Assembly: GCA_027574665.1 (NCBI GenBank)
Contig: CM050653.1
Span: 15,460,664-15,524,663 of the forward strand
DNA length: 64,000 bases
Source of the DNA: Rhynochetos jubatus
Taxonomy: Eukaryota > Chordata > Aves > Eurypygiformes > Rhynochetidae
Reading direction: 5' to 3'
Part shown: one piece after another, positions 1 to 14,100 of the stretch
Position numbering within the stretch: the first letter of the stretch is position 1
Layout of the letters: each line of letters starts with the position of its first letter
Program-made: the position numbers and the translations under genes
The notes under the pieces: model-generated
What the model saw: only the letters and a program-made list of their open reading frames with translations
The model's database searches: none
What the model was told of the DNA's origin: nothing

Positions 1-2054
1 CTTAAGAGCTCCTTCTTACAGCAAATAGGCTACTGAACCTCATGGCTTGCCTGGCCATATGTCTTGCTGTTTCTGGGTCTTCAGAGCTAGGACAGAGTCT
101 CTGTCCTCTTCCTGAGTGCCATGGGTAGAAATATCAATATGCAAGTTCATGATTTCAAGTCGATAGTGGTGAGAAGCCCCAAACAGGAATCATTAAACTG
201 TCAAACCAGGCACTCTACTAAGTACCTACTGTTTGTCTCTGGTAATCTTAGGACAACGTAAAAGTAAGGTGTTATGGTTTGAGGGAATATCTCTGAGTAT
301 TTCCATGTTGCAACACACCTAGAGGCATGCCGTGTGCCTTCAGCCTAGCCAGACTCAGGGCAGCTGGCAGTGACTGCAGCAGCACAGGGCCACCTCTCAG
401 AGCAGGCTCTGAGGAGTAAAAGCACTAGAGCTCATTTAAAATTTCATCCAGATACATCTTCAGGGCCTGCAGAAACTTTCAAGTGTTGTCTCAGTAAATG
501 CCTGGGTCAAATCCATGCCAGACATACCAGTCCATTTAATATTTTACATAGTTAAAACTGCAGAATCCAGGTCCAAGCAACAGCTAATTTTGCCTGTTGT
601 AGATGAAGGTGCTGTGATTCCTGTGAGTATCCATGGGATTCTGTCCAGTGTTCATATATGAAGTTGTCTCCTTTAATCATAAATCTATATGAAAATCGAC
701 AGGGGAGAAGCCCACAGACCCTTGCTCTGTGGTTCTATATGGCTCATGTCGTAAATGCTATTGTCTTTTGTTACACGAGTCATTGGCGTCAACATATACA
801 GAAGTGCTCGTTTTAATTTGACAGCTCTTTCCAAATCGGTGTGCATGGGAAAAGGCCTAGTTCACTGCGTAGGTCTAACTGTGACATTGGCCTTTTTGGA
901 AACCATTTGGCTTCTGGATCTTTGTGCAGCTGTTCTTCTGCAAGTGCTGGTCTTGCTGCGTGGGAGCGTCACTGTCCCCTTTTGCAGTCATGGTGCTGCA
1001 AGGTGAAATTTGCTGTGGGTCTTGCAAAGCCCTCCTTGGGGCTGCAAGGTTGCTACCAGTGCATATGGCTTCCTCCTCCTCTCATTTCAAACCCAGGAAC
1101 ACATTTGCAAATTTTTCAAGCTTCCCAGCCCTGACAAAATGGAGGGGAACACAGCAGTCCAGTGCCTTTTCTCACAAACACACACAGAGCCAGGGATGCA
1201 GAGTAGAGTTATTTGGGTAAAAGGAAGAAGGATAGATCCCTCGCACCTTCTTTTCTCTCACACCCACACACCTGCTCGTGTGCATAAGGATGAAGCTCTG
1301 ATCCCATGCCCGTGGCTACCCTGCTTCCTCTTGAATCACACCACCCACAAAGTAAGCAGGCTTTAAAACTTGGCATTAAGAAAAACAGAAGTAGATTTTC
1401 CTGCTGGTAAATTAATCTGCCAAGGCAAACCCATCCCTTATAACATGAAACTTTAACAAGCTCTTGCATTGAGATGCCCTAATTTGAACAAGGAAAAGTT
1501 TGCAGAGAACTGAAACCTGACTTTTCACTCAGAGATAAGGCTATATACCTCTCTGCCTACAAGCCCACGGGTATTTAAAAAAAAAAAAAAAACCAAACCC
1601 ACAAAACAAAACAGAATGTCTTTACATATTTAAATGAATTAAAATGAACCTGCTCTAGATGAAACATTCAATTCAAATCTTTAACTGAGTTTCTAAAGAG
1701 TGAGTTCCACTGCAAAAGAAACTTATTAAAGAATAATGAAGACTGTCAAAAATAATATGCTTAAAAGCTGGTAAATAGCAAAGTAAGTCTTTTAGTCTTC
1801 TTGACTGGACAAGGTGAGGTCAGAAAGAAACAACAACACATACAGCACCATGGTCATGGGCTTTTCATGCTGCTTGATTTCAGCAATTAGTTTTTTAGAA
1901 AGAAGTCTTGTTTTTATTTGGCCATACATTCTCTTCTGTTAATCACTGCCTTTACCCTGACCGTATGGTATAGAAATTCTCTTTTATGCAATATTTTTAC
2001 TTGAAGTGATGTTTCTTTAATCTTTCTTTTTTTAATAACTGAAGCTGTGTTTCC
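1..2054. other. Unassigned non-coding stretch
   Basis: No gene, exon or repeat family recognised. Between about 755 and 1470 several reading frames of 83-118 codons overlap in different frames and on both strands. None resembles a known protein, and such stacking is what stop-poor, moderately GC-rich non-coding DNA gives. A run of 16 A lies at 1577-1592, followed by CA-rich low complexity to about 1615. Confidence 0.5.
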
Positions 2055-2789
2055 CTCACTTGGAAGCACAGGCAACAGAATGAAGGAATTGCATATTGAG
2101 AGCAGCCCTGAGGAGAAAGATTTGGAGGTACTGGGTGGATGAAAAGCTGGACACTAACCGGCAGTGTGCGCTGGCAGCCCAGAAAGCCAACCATATCCTG
2201 GGCTGTATCCAGAGAAGCATGGCCAGGGGATTCTCCCCCTCTACTCCACTCTCATGAGACCCCACCTGGAGTACTGTGTCCAGCTGTGGAGCCCTTAACA
2301 TAAGAAGGATATCAACCAGTTGGAACAAGTCCAGAGGAGGCCTTGAAGATGCTCAGAGGGCTGGAGCACCTCTCCTGTGAAGAAAGGCTGAGAGAATTGG
2401 GCTTGTTCAGCCTGGAGAAGAGAAGGCTCTGGGGTGACTTTATTGCAGCCTTCCAGTACCTGAAGGGGGCTTACAAGGAAGCTGCAGGGGACCTTTTACA
2501 AGGTCATGTAGTGACAGGACAAGGGGTAATGGGTTTAAATTAAAAGTGGGTAGGTTTAGATTCAATATGAGGAAAAAATTCTTCATGGAGAGCGTGGTAA
2601 AGCACTGGAACAGGTTTCCCAGAGAAGCTGTGGATTTCCCATCCCTGGAAGTGTTCAAGGCCAGGCTGGATGAGGCTTTGAGCAACCTGGTCTAGTGGAG
2701 GGTGTCCCTGCCCATGGCAGGGGACTTGGAACTAAATGATATTTAAGGTCTCTTCCAACCCAAACCATTCTGATGATTCTATGATTCTA
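2055..2789 (+). mobile_element. CR1 LINE, 5'-truncated, bird type
   Basis: Non-LTR retrotransposon fragment covering the C-terminal end of ORF2 and the 3'UTR. Homology to the bird CR1 consensus is clear from about 2080 and may start near 2055; the 5' edge is vague, as expected from incomplete reverse transcription. Frame 2343-2543 reads CR1-like protein ([20 protein letters not shown], then [12 protein letters not shown]). The frame is then lost near 2490, where the consensus TTTTT reads TTTT, so the RACSDRT motif is out of frame. About 13 bp of consensus is missing near 2224 (GGCCAGGGGATTC). The 3'UTR has CTGCCCATGGCAGGGG, and the copy ends at 2789 in ATTCTGATGATTCTATGATTCTA-type octamers, the usual CR1 terminus without poly(A). 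It has several substitutions and two indels, so it looks older than the copy at 57452. Family assignment is firm; subfamily is not. Confidence 0.93.
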
Positions 2790-4291
2790 AGCCATTGGTA
2801 AAATGCTTTTTCAAACAGCTGTATGTTGGATGAATCCTTGGACTGTCATTATTTTCTTGACATCCATTTATACTGAACCAGTTAAAAGTCAGATCCTATG
2901 TCATGTTAAAAATTTTTTCTTTGTTTATTTTGCTTGTATTAATAGCCATATTGTAATTGTACATAATGCCCTGAGCAAAATTTAATTCACTGGCACTGAT
3001 TTACAACTGTAGAACATGTTCGGATGGGGATAACTGTCAAAAAAAAAAATCACTTTAAAAGCATATGCACACATAAAGAACCAATCAGTTGACATCTAGG
3101 TTTTGCGGCGTGGGAAAGAAGTAGTTGTTAATTATTTTACTTTTGTTGCTGTTGTTCATTCCTTAGCATATTCTCTTTTCTTCTTTGTAAGTAGGCAAAT
3201 GATCAGTGGTGATCAGGTGCTGTTTCACCTTAAATACTGTTTAACAGCCTCAGGGCTAACAGAAATCTCAGTGCAAAATGTTCATAAACTTATGGTGACA
3301 AGAGCAGAGGCTTGGAGTACTGTGCTAATTCGTGTAAGAATGTATCTGAAATTTAACTTAGAAGCCAATACTATCTGAACAATCAACACTGCATATGTTA
3401 TGCTTTTTTTTTTTTTTTTAAGTAAAGCAAATGTTTCTTCAAAGTGACCTTGATGTGTCAACATGAGGTAATTAATGAAGGCATTGGTGCAATTTCATGG
3501 AATATGAACTTCCCCTTCCAAAATCTTAGTAATGAAAATCATAGTATACTTCGTTATTTTTGATGCCCATAGCATTTGAAAAAAAAAAAGTCTCAAGTTG
3601 CTGAGCCAGATTTAGGTGGCCAGAGAACATTGGAGGGTGTACAAGGGAAGGTTTTTAATAAGAGGTAATGCTAATTCTTGTCCCTGGGACTAACACAATC
3701 ATATGATTCTGCAGCTTGTAACATCCATATCTACTTCTCTCTTTTTCCAACTGTTTTACAGCAGCCAAGCAAATAAAATAATTTTATCATTACTTTAGTA
3801 TCTTATGTCTAAACTAGTAAACAGAATGTATTGCTCAAAATGAGAAGCTATTCTAAAACTAAAAAGTTTTGTTTGAGTCTAGTTCTGACATGGCTGAAGT
3901 TTTTGATATAAACCTCATGCATAATAAACCCCAAAAAAGTATATTTAACATAGGCCATCTGTAATTTCTGTGTCAGTAGTGAGCTACATAGTTGTTTTGA
4001 AAACATATATCATTCATTATATATGAATACTTATATAACCAAAACAAGACATCAAATAAATCATTTCAACAGTAGAGACCAACCCAGTTTTGGTCCTAAT
4101 GAGTGTGTGAGGTACTCATTTCCAAAATAAAAAGTGTATTTTAAAATAAACAAGTGAATTTATTGATGTTGTATAAAGCTGATGTAGTTTTGCATCCTTA
4201 GGGTGACAGAAGTGTTTAACTTTTTGCTTTCCAGTTATCTTACCCTAAAAGCTTGTAAGACATCCTGCCATGAAAAAAACCAAAAAACTTT
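2790..4291. other. Unassigned AT-rich stretch
   Basis: Nothing recognised. A run of 16 T lies at 3404-3419 and shorter A runs near 3041 and 3579. Reading frames are 60-91 codons with no domain. Confidence 0.5.
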
Positions 4292-4386
4292 AGAGAAAGG
4301 GAAGAAAAAAAAAAAAAAAGAGTCTAAGGGAGGGAGAAGGGGTAAAAGGGAGAGAAAGAAGGAACAGAAAGGAAAGGAGGGAGGGA
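4292..4386 (+). repeat. Polypurine (GA-rich) low-complexity tract
   Basis: 95 bases with only five pyrimidines by my count. The tract starts with an A run (4305-4319) and continues as GGGA/GAAA/GGAG-type words. Translation of this strand gives a Lys/Arg/Gly/Glu-rich frame that is an artefact of composition. Such tracts can adopt triplex (H-DNA) structure, but no function is implied. Confidence 0.85.
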
Positions 4387-5119
4387 TACGTATGGATAAA
4401 ACTTATGCCTCAGTACCTAGAAAAGTATTTCACTTGTACCAACATTGTCAAACAAGAATTCCTGAGTTCTATTGTAAGTAATTATCTCTTCCTGCAAATT
4501 TAAGTCCCAAAACTAATTGTTAGGCATCCCAGGTAACATTGACAAGCAAGTGCAGTGATCTGTAACATCTACTTAATCTGTGTCTTTTGAAAGTCAAACG
4601 GTGCTTGTGAAGCAGGAGACCCGTTTGGAGGTCTCATGAGTAAAGTTTAATCTCCATTTGTCGAGAGTCTAGTGGTAGCTACCTTGCCTGCTGTAATCCT
4701 ATTTGTCTCAAATTTTTGCACTGAAAAGGTAACAGAAATTTATTTAAATTTTGTTTGTTTTTCCCAAAGACAATTACTGTTTCTAATAGGATTTGTCTAC
4801 TTTATCACTGGACGTGATCGAGATTTGGAAATCCACCTTTAATGGCTTTTTGAGATCTTGATTTTTTTTAATATCAAATCAGAAGAATAGAAAACGTTCT
4901 GCAAAACAATTTCAAAACAACTGTACTCTGAAAAAAATGGAATTTTACTTTATTTTAATATTCTTTTATTATATTTAGCTTATGGTGACATAGTATGGCA
5001 TATCATCATTTCTTGGTATATTATTTTAAAATAATTAAGAGCTGTACTTACATTCTTTATACTTAATTTCTTTTTTTTCAGATTAGAATATCCTGTTTAT
5101 CCTATAATGAAATGACTGA
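4387..5119. other. Unassigned AT-rich stretch
   Basis: Nothing recognised. A pyrimidine run ending in AG lies at about 5068-5081 and could act as a cryptic splice acceptor, but no matching exon is evident. Confidence 0.5.
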
Positions 5120-5190
5120 CAAAAAAAAAGAAGAACACCAAAACCAAATAAAAACAACAACAACAAACCAGAAAAACATACAAAACCCAA
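5120..5190 (+). repeat. A-rich / (CAA)n-like low-complexity stretch
   Basis: About 70 bases made almost only of A and C with a short AACAACAACAACAA core near 5152-5166 and two T. It is simple low complexity; no retroposon body with a defined edge is visible upstream. Confidence 0.75.
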
Positions 5191-8100
5191 CCAGTTTCAT
5201 TTAAAGAATAAGGCAAACAGTATACAAATGGGGGTTTGTTTGTATTTCAATATCCTCTAGCTACGCATTTTAATATTAATACAAGTACTGTTACTCTAAT
5301 TCATACCTTGAATAAATTACCTGCTAGACTACAGTGTGTGTTCTAATGAAAGCTTAAGTGTCGAATACTTCCATTACAACACACAAGTGACACTGTGTTC
5401 CTGAAAGTTGATGTATTTCAATTATAACCAATTTGAGGCTGTTTATAGTCATTTTAAAAATGTTGTGATATGAAGCATTTTGCTTTGTTTTCACATAATG
5501 TACCATAATTTTACACTGCTTCTGCTAACACTTCATGCAAAATTGTACACAAGTAAAGATGAAGACAAGGGAAAATGATGTAGAACTCATACTGACCTGG
5601 CAAGAGAGTTTGCATGACAGTAGAACGGTCTTAGCTGTCAAATTTGTGCTCCATCATTCTCTTTGTTTATACGCCTGCACAAGTGGCTGTACAACCTTGG
5701 CCTTTTCAGAGTATGACACAAGTTAAGACACCCAATTATGAAAAACCATGATCAGCATTAAAAAGAATCCATCAGGTCAGGTGCATGTAGGTACTCTGGT
5801 TTAACTTAGGGAGGAGTAGCATTCATCAAGTGAGGAAAAGCCCTCCCAGAATCTCAGTCCAACACTTAGCTAACACTTCGACTTGCTGTTCAAGCACAGA
5901 AGGTAGCTATGTCAGCAGGTTGTGAAGAGGACTATTCCTTCAGCAGTTATGACAACAACTCATGAGGAAAATATTTTCATGCAAGACTGTCACCTGAGTT
6001 TTGCAAACTCAGAGGCAAACACCCTGACTCAATTCAAAATCTGAGCCTGATGTGTCTGCACAAACAATAGAAACCTCATTAGCAGAAAGACACATTATCT
6101 ATAACTTGGCAAAAAGAAGCCACTTCCCATGATATCTCTCAATATTCATTTGTTTTTTCTTCTTTTACAGCACGGCTGTAGATCATTTCTCTTGTTCTGT
6201 CTCACATTATTCTTGGTTAGTGGCACTTGCCTGAAATTAATTCCTAATTGGGATAAATGAACTGCATGTATTCATGGGGCCTGGGCAGTTGTTTTTGGCT
6301 TCCAGCAAAAAGCAGTGAACAAGCAGATTCTAGTGGCTGCTGACAGCTGTTTCACATGGGCTCGTGTTATCAGGGCAAACACATGTAAATTATATGAATA
6401 AATAACATGCAAATGTTTATAAATTGAGTAAATTTAACTTTATCAGATTATCCTCAAGCTAGTTTTAGACCAAATCTAGTGGCACTAAATCCTTTAACGA
6501 GTACCACAGAGTAATGCTTCCTATTATCACAGTGAAAGTATGGCACCTTTTTTTAACGCTTGATACCTATGGTGCAGGAATTTCTAGTTCAACACAAAGC
6601 AAGGGCAGCAAGCATTGTGTGCCAACCATCCCGGGTGTGTATGCACAGGAATAGTTCATTATCCCATCCTGCCAACAAGCTCACCAAACCTAGTATGTAC
6701 AGAGGTATGTTCTTAGTTTCTAGCCAAAAATATTGCTGGTTTTGGCTTTCAGATGTTGGCATCTACAAAATACTGTACAAAGAAACATCTAATGTGAACT
6801 GTAAAACATAGTGGGTGTTAAACGGTGGCTCAGTTTACCTGCCTACCAAGAATGGTTTGGGAAATTGTAGACAGACTCCCTTTTTGCATAAGAAAATCAC
6901 TAAAAAGAAAGATTCATCCAGAGTAAATGATCTTAGTTCCCTGTGTCCTAAACAGAAATCATTGCAAGAAGCAACAAAACATACCTAGAAAACACTCAGG
7001 GTCTAAGCTAATATTGTCCTGGCATCTACCTCCACTGAAGGATGGTGAATGCTTACCCTTCTCTGGGTGGTATTCCCTCTTACCACTCTCCATCACTTTT
7101 CTGTAAAATGACTTTACACCACTGTGATAGATTTCCAGATTATACAATATTCTTTTTAGACATGACATTTACACTGTGACACCTTCAACTGAGCCCTAAA
7201 TTGGAAATGTATAGTGTTGCTGCATAGTGATAGTCTCTTTTAACTAGAGAGTTTACTTAACAATTTCCACTTTCTGCTTCTGCTGGGGTCTGGTTTAGTC
7301 TCTCCTTTATTTATGTCAAATTGCTAGTTGCCCTTTAAGTTGTTAAATTGCCTTTTTATTGTTTCTGCTAAATATGCTTTTAACCATAATCCTATAGTGG
7401 CTAAATTCATCTGTACAGTTAATACCATTGATTCAATTACATTCTGAATGAATACTGCATATTGAATTCTAGCCTTCTTGTTCGTTTGATATACATGGGA
7501 ACTAACCACATAGGGTTTTGATGTAAATCAAGACCTAAAATACTAGAGATGTGTAAATATTGTTACCTCCAAAAGTCCTTGGAGATTCACTAAAGACGTA
7601 ATGCTTGTAGGAGAATTGAGTTACAGTGAGATTCAAAGCTGAATCCAGTGTAAGTCTGATTTTAAATTCAAGTCAACAAAACTTCCTTTAAGTTTTTAGT
7701 ATAAAATATCATAGGGTCACTTGAATGTTTGGGCTTTTTTAATGAAGATTTTACATTCTGGTAGATGGTGGTCATTACAGTAGCTGTTTCCATTGAATAT
7801 TAAAAATGTGTCTCTAGCCAGCATTTCCTGGCTTTTGGTCTTTTGTTATTGAGAATTCATCTGCTGAATTTAAGAATTTGCTGTAAGATAGTCTCTCCCT
7901 TTTAGAACAAGCTACCTCTTAACTTCTTACTTGATCAACGGAATAGACTGTCCTTTTTTGGATCTGAAACCAATCCAACACAATATCTGTTCACATAATG
8001 TCATGCCTATGGACTGGAGCCTGGTTTCTTCTCTGCCTTTTATGAAATTAGGAGGAATGCAGACATTAACATGCTGTGCTTTTCACACCCTTCTTCCTTC

Positions 8101-11100
8101 CTCCTTTCTTTTCCTGTTTGCTTTATTTCTGCTTTTACAAAATTCTAATTACACCTGCTTTTAGAAAAATGGTGTCATTAGTTGTTCTTTATGAGAGGGC
8201 TTTTTCTTACCAGAAGTACAGTTTGGCGCTTAAATGACCTTGAGAGTTAATCACTTCTTCCCCACTGGGCCTTAGATTTGGAACAAAGTAATTCTGGGAA
8301 AAAGATCTGGTGGATGAAATTATTTTCTTTCTTTGTCTGGCATATTGTCAAGGTACACTTACCTGTGATAAAAGCACCAAATGAAACTCTTAAAAAATGA
8401 AGTCTGTTAGACTAAAGTTTCTTGCTGTTGAGCTTCCTAAGGATTATGCACAGTTACATGTTCATTTATGTGCCCAGAGATTAAAAAAAAAAATTTATAG
8501 TCTTCACTCCTGTGGAAATTATAAATAAATTATCTCTCTCAGAATAATCTGTATTTGATAATTTTTGCTCAGGACATCTTGGTGGGTATCAAGGAAATCA
8601 GATCCTGGGAGAAGACTGGTATACCCTTCAACATGTTATTAGACAAAAAATAGATAATTATTGTTTTCATGAAAGGAACTCATTTTTTGGCCACACTGAG
8701 GCTCAGATATTATTTCAGTGTATCGATGATGAGGAGGTAATCGCTGCATTCCTGTGGAGCACCTGCAAAGGAGTTCTGTTCCCAAATCATGTTGTCACAG
8801 CCCTTGTGCCTGAAAGTCTGACCCTGCAGTGCAAGCATCAGAGGATCCTCTCTTCTGTTTCTATATTTGTTGATAACCACAATCCTTATCAACTGTCTGG
8901 AAAAACAGACACTCCTGAAAAGTATGTGTTACACTGGCCATACTGAAGTCAAAATGCCATTATGGGGACTGCAGAATTTCGGGTTACATTATGTCAGAAA
9001 TATCAGTGCACTTGCATATGCCCCAAAGTAGAGATTTCACTCCAGCTAAAAAGCACCATGTAACAGAGGTAGCAGATGTTTAATGGCTGCACCATTGACA
9101 ATGTGTTTAACTGTTATTAATATTTATAATTCAGTAATGATAACCATGGCTCCAAAGTGCACTAAATGCACTATCATTATTGCTTTAAGTTAAACCTTTG
9201 TCTCAGTTAATTGGCTGTGTGTCCTGTTCCTATGTAGCCCATATGGCAAGGCCAGGAAATAATAATATTGTTATACTGGAAAAAATGAGTGACTGCTCTC
9301 AAGTGACTCTTTGGTCTCCAGACAATTATTGAACTGGCTTGCAGCAATGGTCATGCTAAACAATCATCACTCAACCTTAAGGAAAGGAGTAATTAAACTA
9401 CATTCAGTGAGATTCTTAGAAACAACAGAAGCCATTGCCCAAGGCAGTGGATCACACAGCAAGGCTTAATCAAAAACCTCTACCTGTGGCCTGAGAGGCT
9501 GACTGGTTTTAACTGCAGGGATATAAGGCTGGCATGGCAAGCTATGCACAGGTATTGTAGCAGCAGGAGTATAAAACCATCAAAGTGAGAGAAGTAGTCA
9601 TGGGCATGGGTATAGAAAACAAAGAAAGCATTGCTTTGTCACGGAACTCAGTAGAAGATAAGGCTGGGGATTTCTCAGCAGTAGCTAGTGAGCTCCCGGA
9701 AAGACACTGTATGTGTCATCCTTCAAAATGAAGAAGATACACTAAAGAACATACCCAAGAAGTTTTCCTTCCCTTTCTCCTTGAAACAGAAAACAACACT
9801 ACTGGCATTTGGCTAAGCAGTTGTGGCAAAAGTGGTAACAACCATGCAGCTTTGACCTTATACAATCCTTTTGAAGCTTTTTAGGCTTAAACTAATCAAC
9901 AGCAGTACTGTAAGTTATACTTATGTATAAACTATTTTTTAAAATTTTTGTATCTTTAGTTGGGCACCACGCCTTTCTTTCATATAATTAGAGAAAATAC
10001 TTTTCTCCCACAAAATTTGGATCTGGCCAAAGGCAAATGAGAACCCAAACATTGAATGAAGGACTGAAATAGCAGACTGCAGATTTGCAGAATGAGCATT
10101 TTGGAGAATGAGTTTGCTCAAACTATCCATGACGGTTTCCCTTACCAAGGTCTTCTACTCCCTCCTGAAAATCTTTCCAGATGTGCACTGGTCCCAGCCA
10201 TCACTTCATGTCCCAAAGCCTATTTCCATGTCTGTTACTTTTGTGGCCTAGACTTGGCATTTCTTACTTCTCTGGAACCTTTCTTTTGGGGGTGCCATTG
10301 CACTTATCCCACATAAAAATGAATGATAGCTTCTAATGTTGTCCCCAGATGGACTCAAAGGGCTTATAAGCGCAAGTCACTCCTTGTCTTTGCCTGGTCT
10401 GCTTTTTTCCGAGAATCCCCCTCTTTGATGAGGTGTATTTGCATGAGGGAGTTAGAGGCAATCATGCAGAAGGATGCACAAGAGGTGGAGAGGCAGTTCC
10501 TACCTGAGCTGCATCTGGACCAGCCAGATGCTGTCTGGCCACTGGGTCAAGGCATTAAGTACATTCATATTCTGGATGGATAAAACCATGGAGAAATGTC
10601 AAATAACTAACTAACCATCACTGTTTTTTTCTTTATAACTAACCTTTCTCCTTCAGAACAAATGTTGGTAACATTAATATTCAGTTAGTTATTAAATCTC
10701 AGTGCACAAGGGTGTATTTATAAATATGTGACAATTTCATGTCTAAAGACATAAAGAAGAAATTAACAGCAATCTAGACATTTTTAATGTTGTATTTAAA
10801 AATGATCAAGACATTAAAAACATAAGAAGTCAAAAGAAAAATGGAATTTAAAACCAACATTAAAAGAGGTTGTTAGCTGAAAATCTTTCATGAAGATCCT
10901 GCCTTCTGAAATGGTTTTCTTCTATCTCATCAAATCTCAGTTTAAAGCATGTTCCCTGTCCCTGCTTATTTCCTCTATCCCATTTTGGTATACATGAAGT
11001 TGTGTCTTCTTATTGGTTGAAAAGCATCATATACTAGGTTCATGCATTTGTACTTGAACAATATATTTAGAATATCAGCAAAAAATAATAATGAATTGCA

Positions 11101-14100
11101 TCTGCACATTTGAAAAATACAGATAAATGCACTCTTGTCAGTATGGTCAATATTTCTTTACCCACAGAAGTTCTGATTCTTGAATGTTATGTTAATAAAA
11201 TGGAGACTATAATTGCTGATATTTCTGACATATATTACTCATAGTTCCAGGATCTTCTGGAAGTTGCCAGGTATTCAGGGAAATGTTTGAGTCCTAAAAG
11301 TTACATGAATTATGTATTTCTTGTATGAAATTTCAGATGATCCAATATTTGTTACACACTATTTGCTATTCATCATTTGCTATTCATTATACTTGTATTT
11401 ATAAGTTGCAGTTACCCAATCAGGGAGTGCAGACAATAGTATGTGATTTGGTTGACCAGTCAAACACTTCAAATAGTGAATAAATGACACTAACAATTTG
11501 AGAACAAAAAAACATAGGCTGAAATCTGTTCACATAAAACTGTTCAGTGAATACTTACAAATAACAAATGTGTTTGTGGAAATCAGGATTGTTTCCAGAA
11601 TGATTCATGAACTGCAAAACGGCCAAATTAGCAACAAACACTATTTGCAATGGATAATTCAATCAGTGACAGATAAAAGATAATTCAGCAGAATCTGTGA
11701 TTCTCCTCTTAGGAAATGTCGAGTAGCATTTTCTTTCTCTGCTTCACCATCAAAGCTGACTGGGAAACATGCTCTTTTCTTTCAAACCTCAGTTTGTATG
11801 AGATGCTAAGCAATGCTTTTAATCTTAGCAGTCTTTTGCAAACCATTGTCCTCCCTTTCTCGAGTCCCCTGGTATTTTTTAGCCACATTGATTGGCAATA
11901 CACTGAGGCATGACTGCATTTATTAAAACCTGAAAATGCATGCCCGTTTAAGTACCTAAATAATCAATCAATTTTGATACTTACCTTTAGAAAGCTGGTT
12001 TAACTACTTAACTAGACCCAGAAAGATGGAAAGATCCTTTCTCTTTTCAGTGCTTGTAGGTAATCTTTGAGAGCCACAAAAAGACCACAGAAGTTCATGA
12101 CTGCCCCTTTTCTGTTCAAGGAACCAAACTACTGTACCAAACTACTGGTATAACCATGGTCTGGTGGGATGACTGATGGCTGAGCAGTATTGTATAGATA
12201 CAAATTATTGTATAGATTTGGCAACTCATTTTTAATACTATTGAGTGGTTTTGTTTTCCTCACCAGCTCCCTGTGGCCAGCTACAACGCAATCAGCAGTA
12301 AAGCAGCCATGCAAAGTAGGGAAAAGCGACACAATGAGATGATTGATCAAATATTCTTTCGATTTATTTGTATACTGTGTACAGTACCTACTTCCATTTC
12401 CTTATAAACTGGTCTATCATCACTTTTTTATGTGACATCAAGCAGAAAAAGCTGTATTAATTGTCCTGCTTCTTAAATGGTGAAAATGGTTTCTTCTGCT
12501 ATCCACAGTTTAGATACATAGGAATATAAGAAAAATGTGCTTTGTATTTTTGAATGTTCTCTTTGATGTGTATAACTGTGTTTGTTAAGTAACAAACCCT
12601 TGAAAATAGAAGGCAACAGAATGAAGTGCATCAGGACAGTACTGAAAAATTGTTCATTTTAGCTTACAGCACTTGTCACAATGAAATCTCCTCTTGAAAT
12701 TCACATTTACATTTGTTTATGTATTATTTTAATCCTAGGGGGCTTTAGTCTTCAGTCCTGGAAATGGTGATAAAATTAACATCAATGATTTGCTCACCTA
12801 CTTTATTGTTTATTTTCTTTTTTTAATATAGCTGTATCTAGCCATGCAGCTATCCTTTTTCTCTCTCTCTTTTTTTTTTTCTTACAAGAACATGTTGCTG
12901 TTTTATAAGCCTTAAAGGATTTTTTTTTTTTTCCAGATTAATTAAAAAAGGCTTACCAGGCTTGTACTAGAAAAAAACAGATGGGATGACTCTGTAAGTA
13001 GTCATTCATTTACATCAGAGCTTGAAATGAGTGGCGCTGCTCAGGTGCATCAAGTTACATAAGTAAAACACAGTTTGGACAGTAAAATAGACATTACAGC
13101 TAATCAAATGTTAATACTGGGAGTCCAAGAATGACCTTATGTTACTGAACCTGGCAAGATTTTAAGTTGAAAACCATCACAGAGGAAAGCCTGAATATTC
13201 ACTGGAGAAACTCTTTAAAATAGAAGCATCATAATGTCTCTGAGTCACAGAGCTTTACAGAATGCAAAGAGGTCACAGAGTGGTCATCCCCTTGAGGAAA
13301 TCTGAGTAATATAAAAATTTTCTGCCCTCTGACTTGACTGCATGGGTGGCTGAGCTATTTTACCACTCAGGAAGTCTTGAACAGCAAAAATGCTGATCAG
13401 AGGACAAAAGTTGCAGTACTGTTTTCCTTCCCCATTCGGTTTCTTTCACGTTTATTTTGATATTGGGGGTTTTAAATTGCATTGAATGATTTGGATGATT
13501 ATTTTTCCCAAAGTGTCCTGGAAAGAAAGTCCTATAAGACTTGTAAAACAGAAAAGATTTTGCTTTAAAAAAAAAGAAGTATGTGAGGGAAGCAGAAGGT
13601 AGATTAAATTTTAGAGAAAGGAAAGAAAATAGAAAATGGGGTAGCTCAGCCATATGTAGGAAGACATGAGTGCTCACACATGTACATTCTTTGTCAGTGT
13701 AAAAATAATACCTAAATATATGCAAACAGATCAACTCACGCAGACTTTGGTACAGTCATACAGGGACACTAGCAGAGGCATACATTTTTGCATTCCTTTT
13801 TCATCATATAAAATTATATATAATCTGGCACACACCATATCATATTCATATTCATTGATCTAATTAGAAAACCTTTAGGCTAACATAATTGTTTTTCAAT
13901 CATTTCCACAGTTTATTTCTGCCAGAATATAGTGTTTCTGAGAATAATACAGAGTCTTACTGGGTAGTTGGAGGTGGTGCATTTCCTGAAAGCGAGATCT
14001 TACTTCCTTTTGGTTAGAATGCTTTTTCTTCTCAGTGCACTCCCAAACTTAACAAAATTCTTGAAGTATGAAATTCTTCATAGTGATGTTTAAGAATGAA

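Noticed and set aside
4203-4481. 92-codon Lys-rich frame
   Set aside because: An artefact of the polypurine tract.
13360-13734. 124-codon reading frame on -
   Set aside because: Phe/Leu/Lys-rich from T-rich and A-rich composition; no family likeness.
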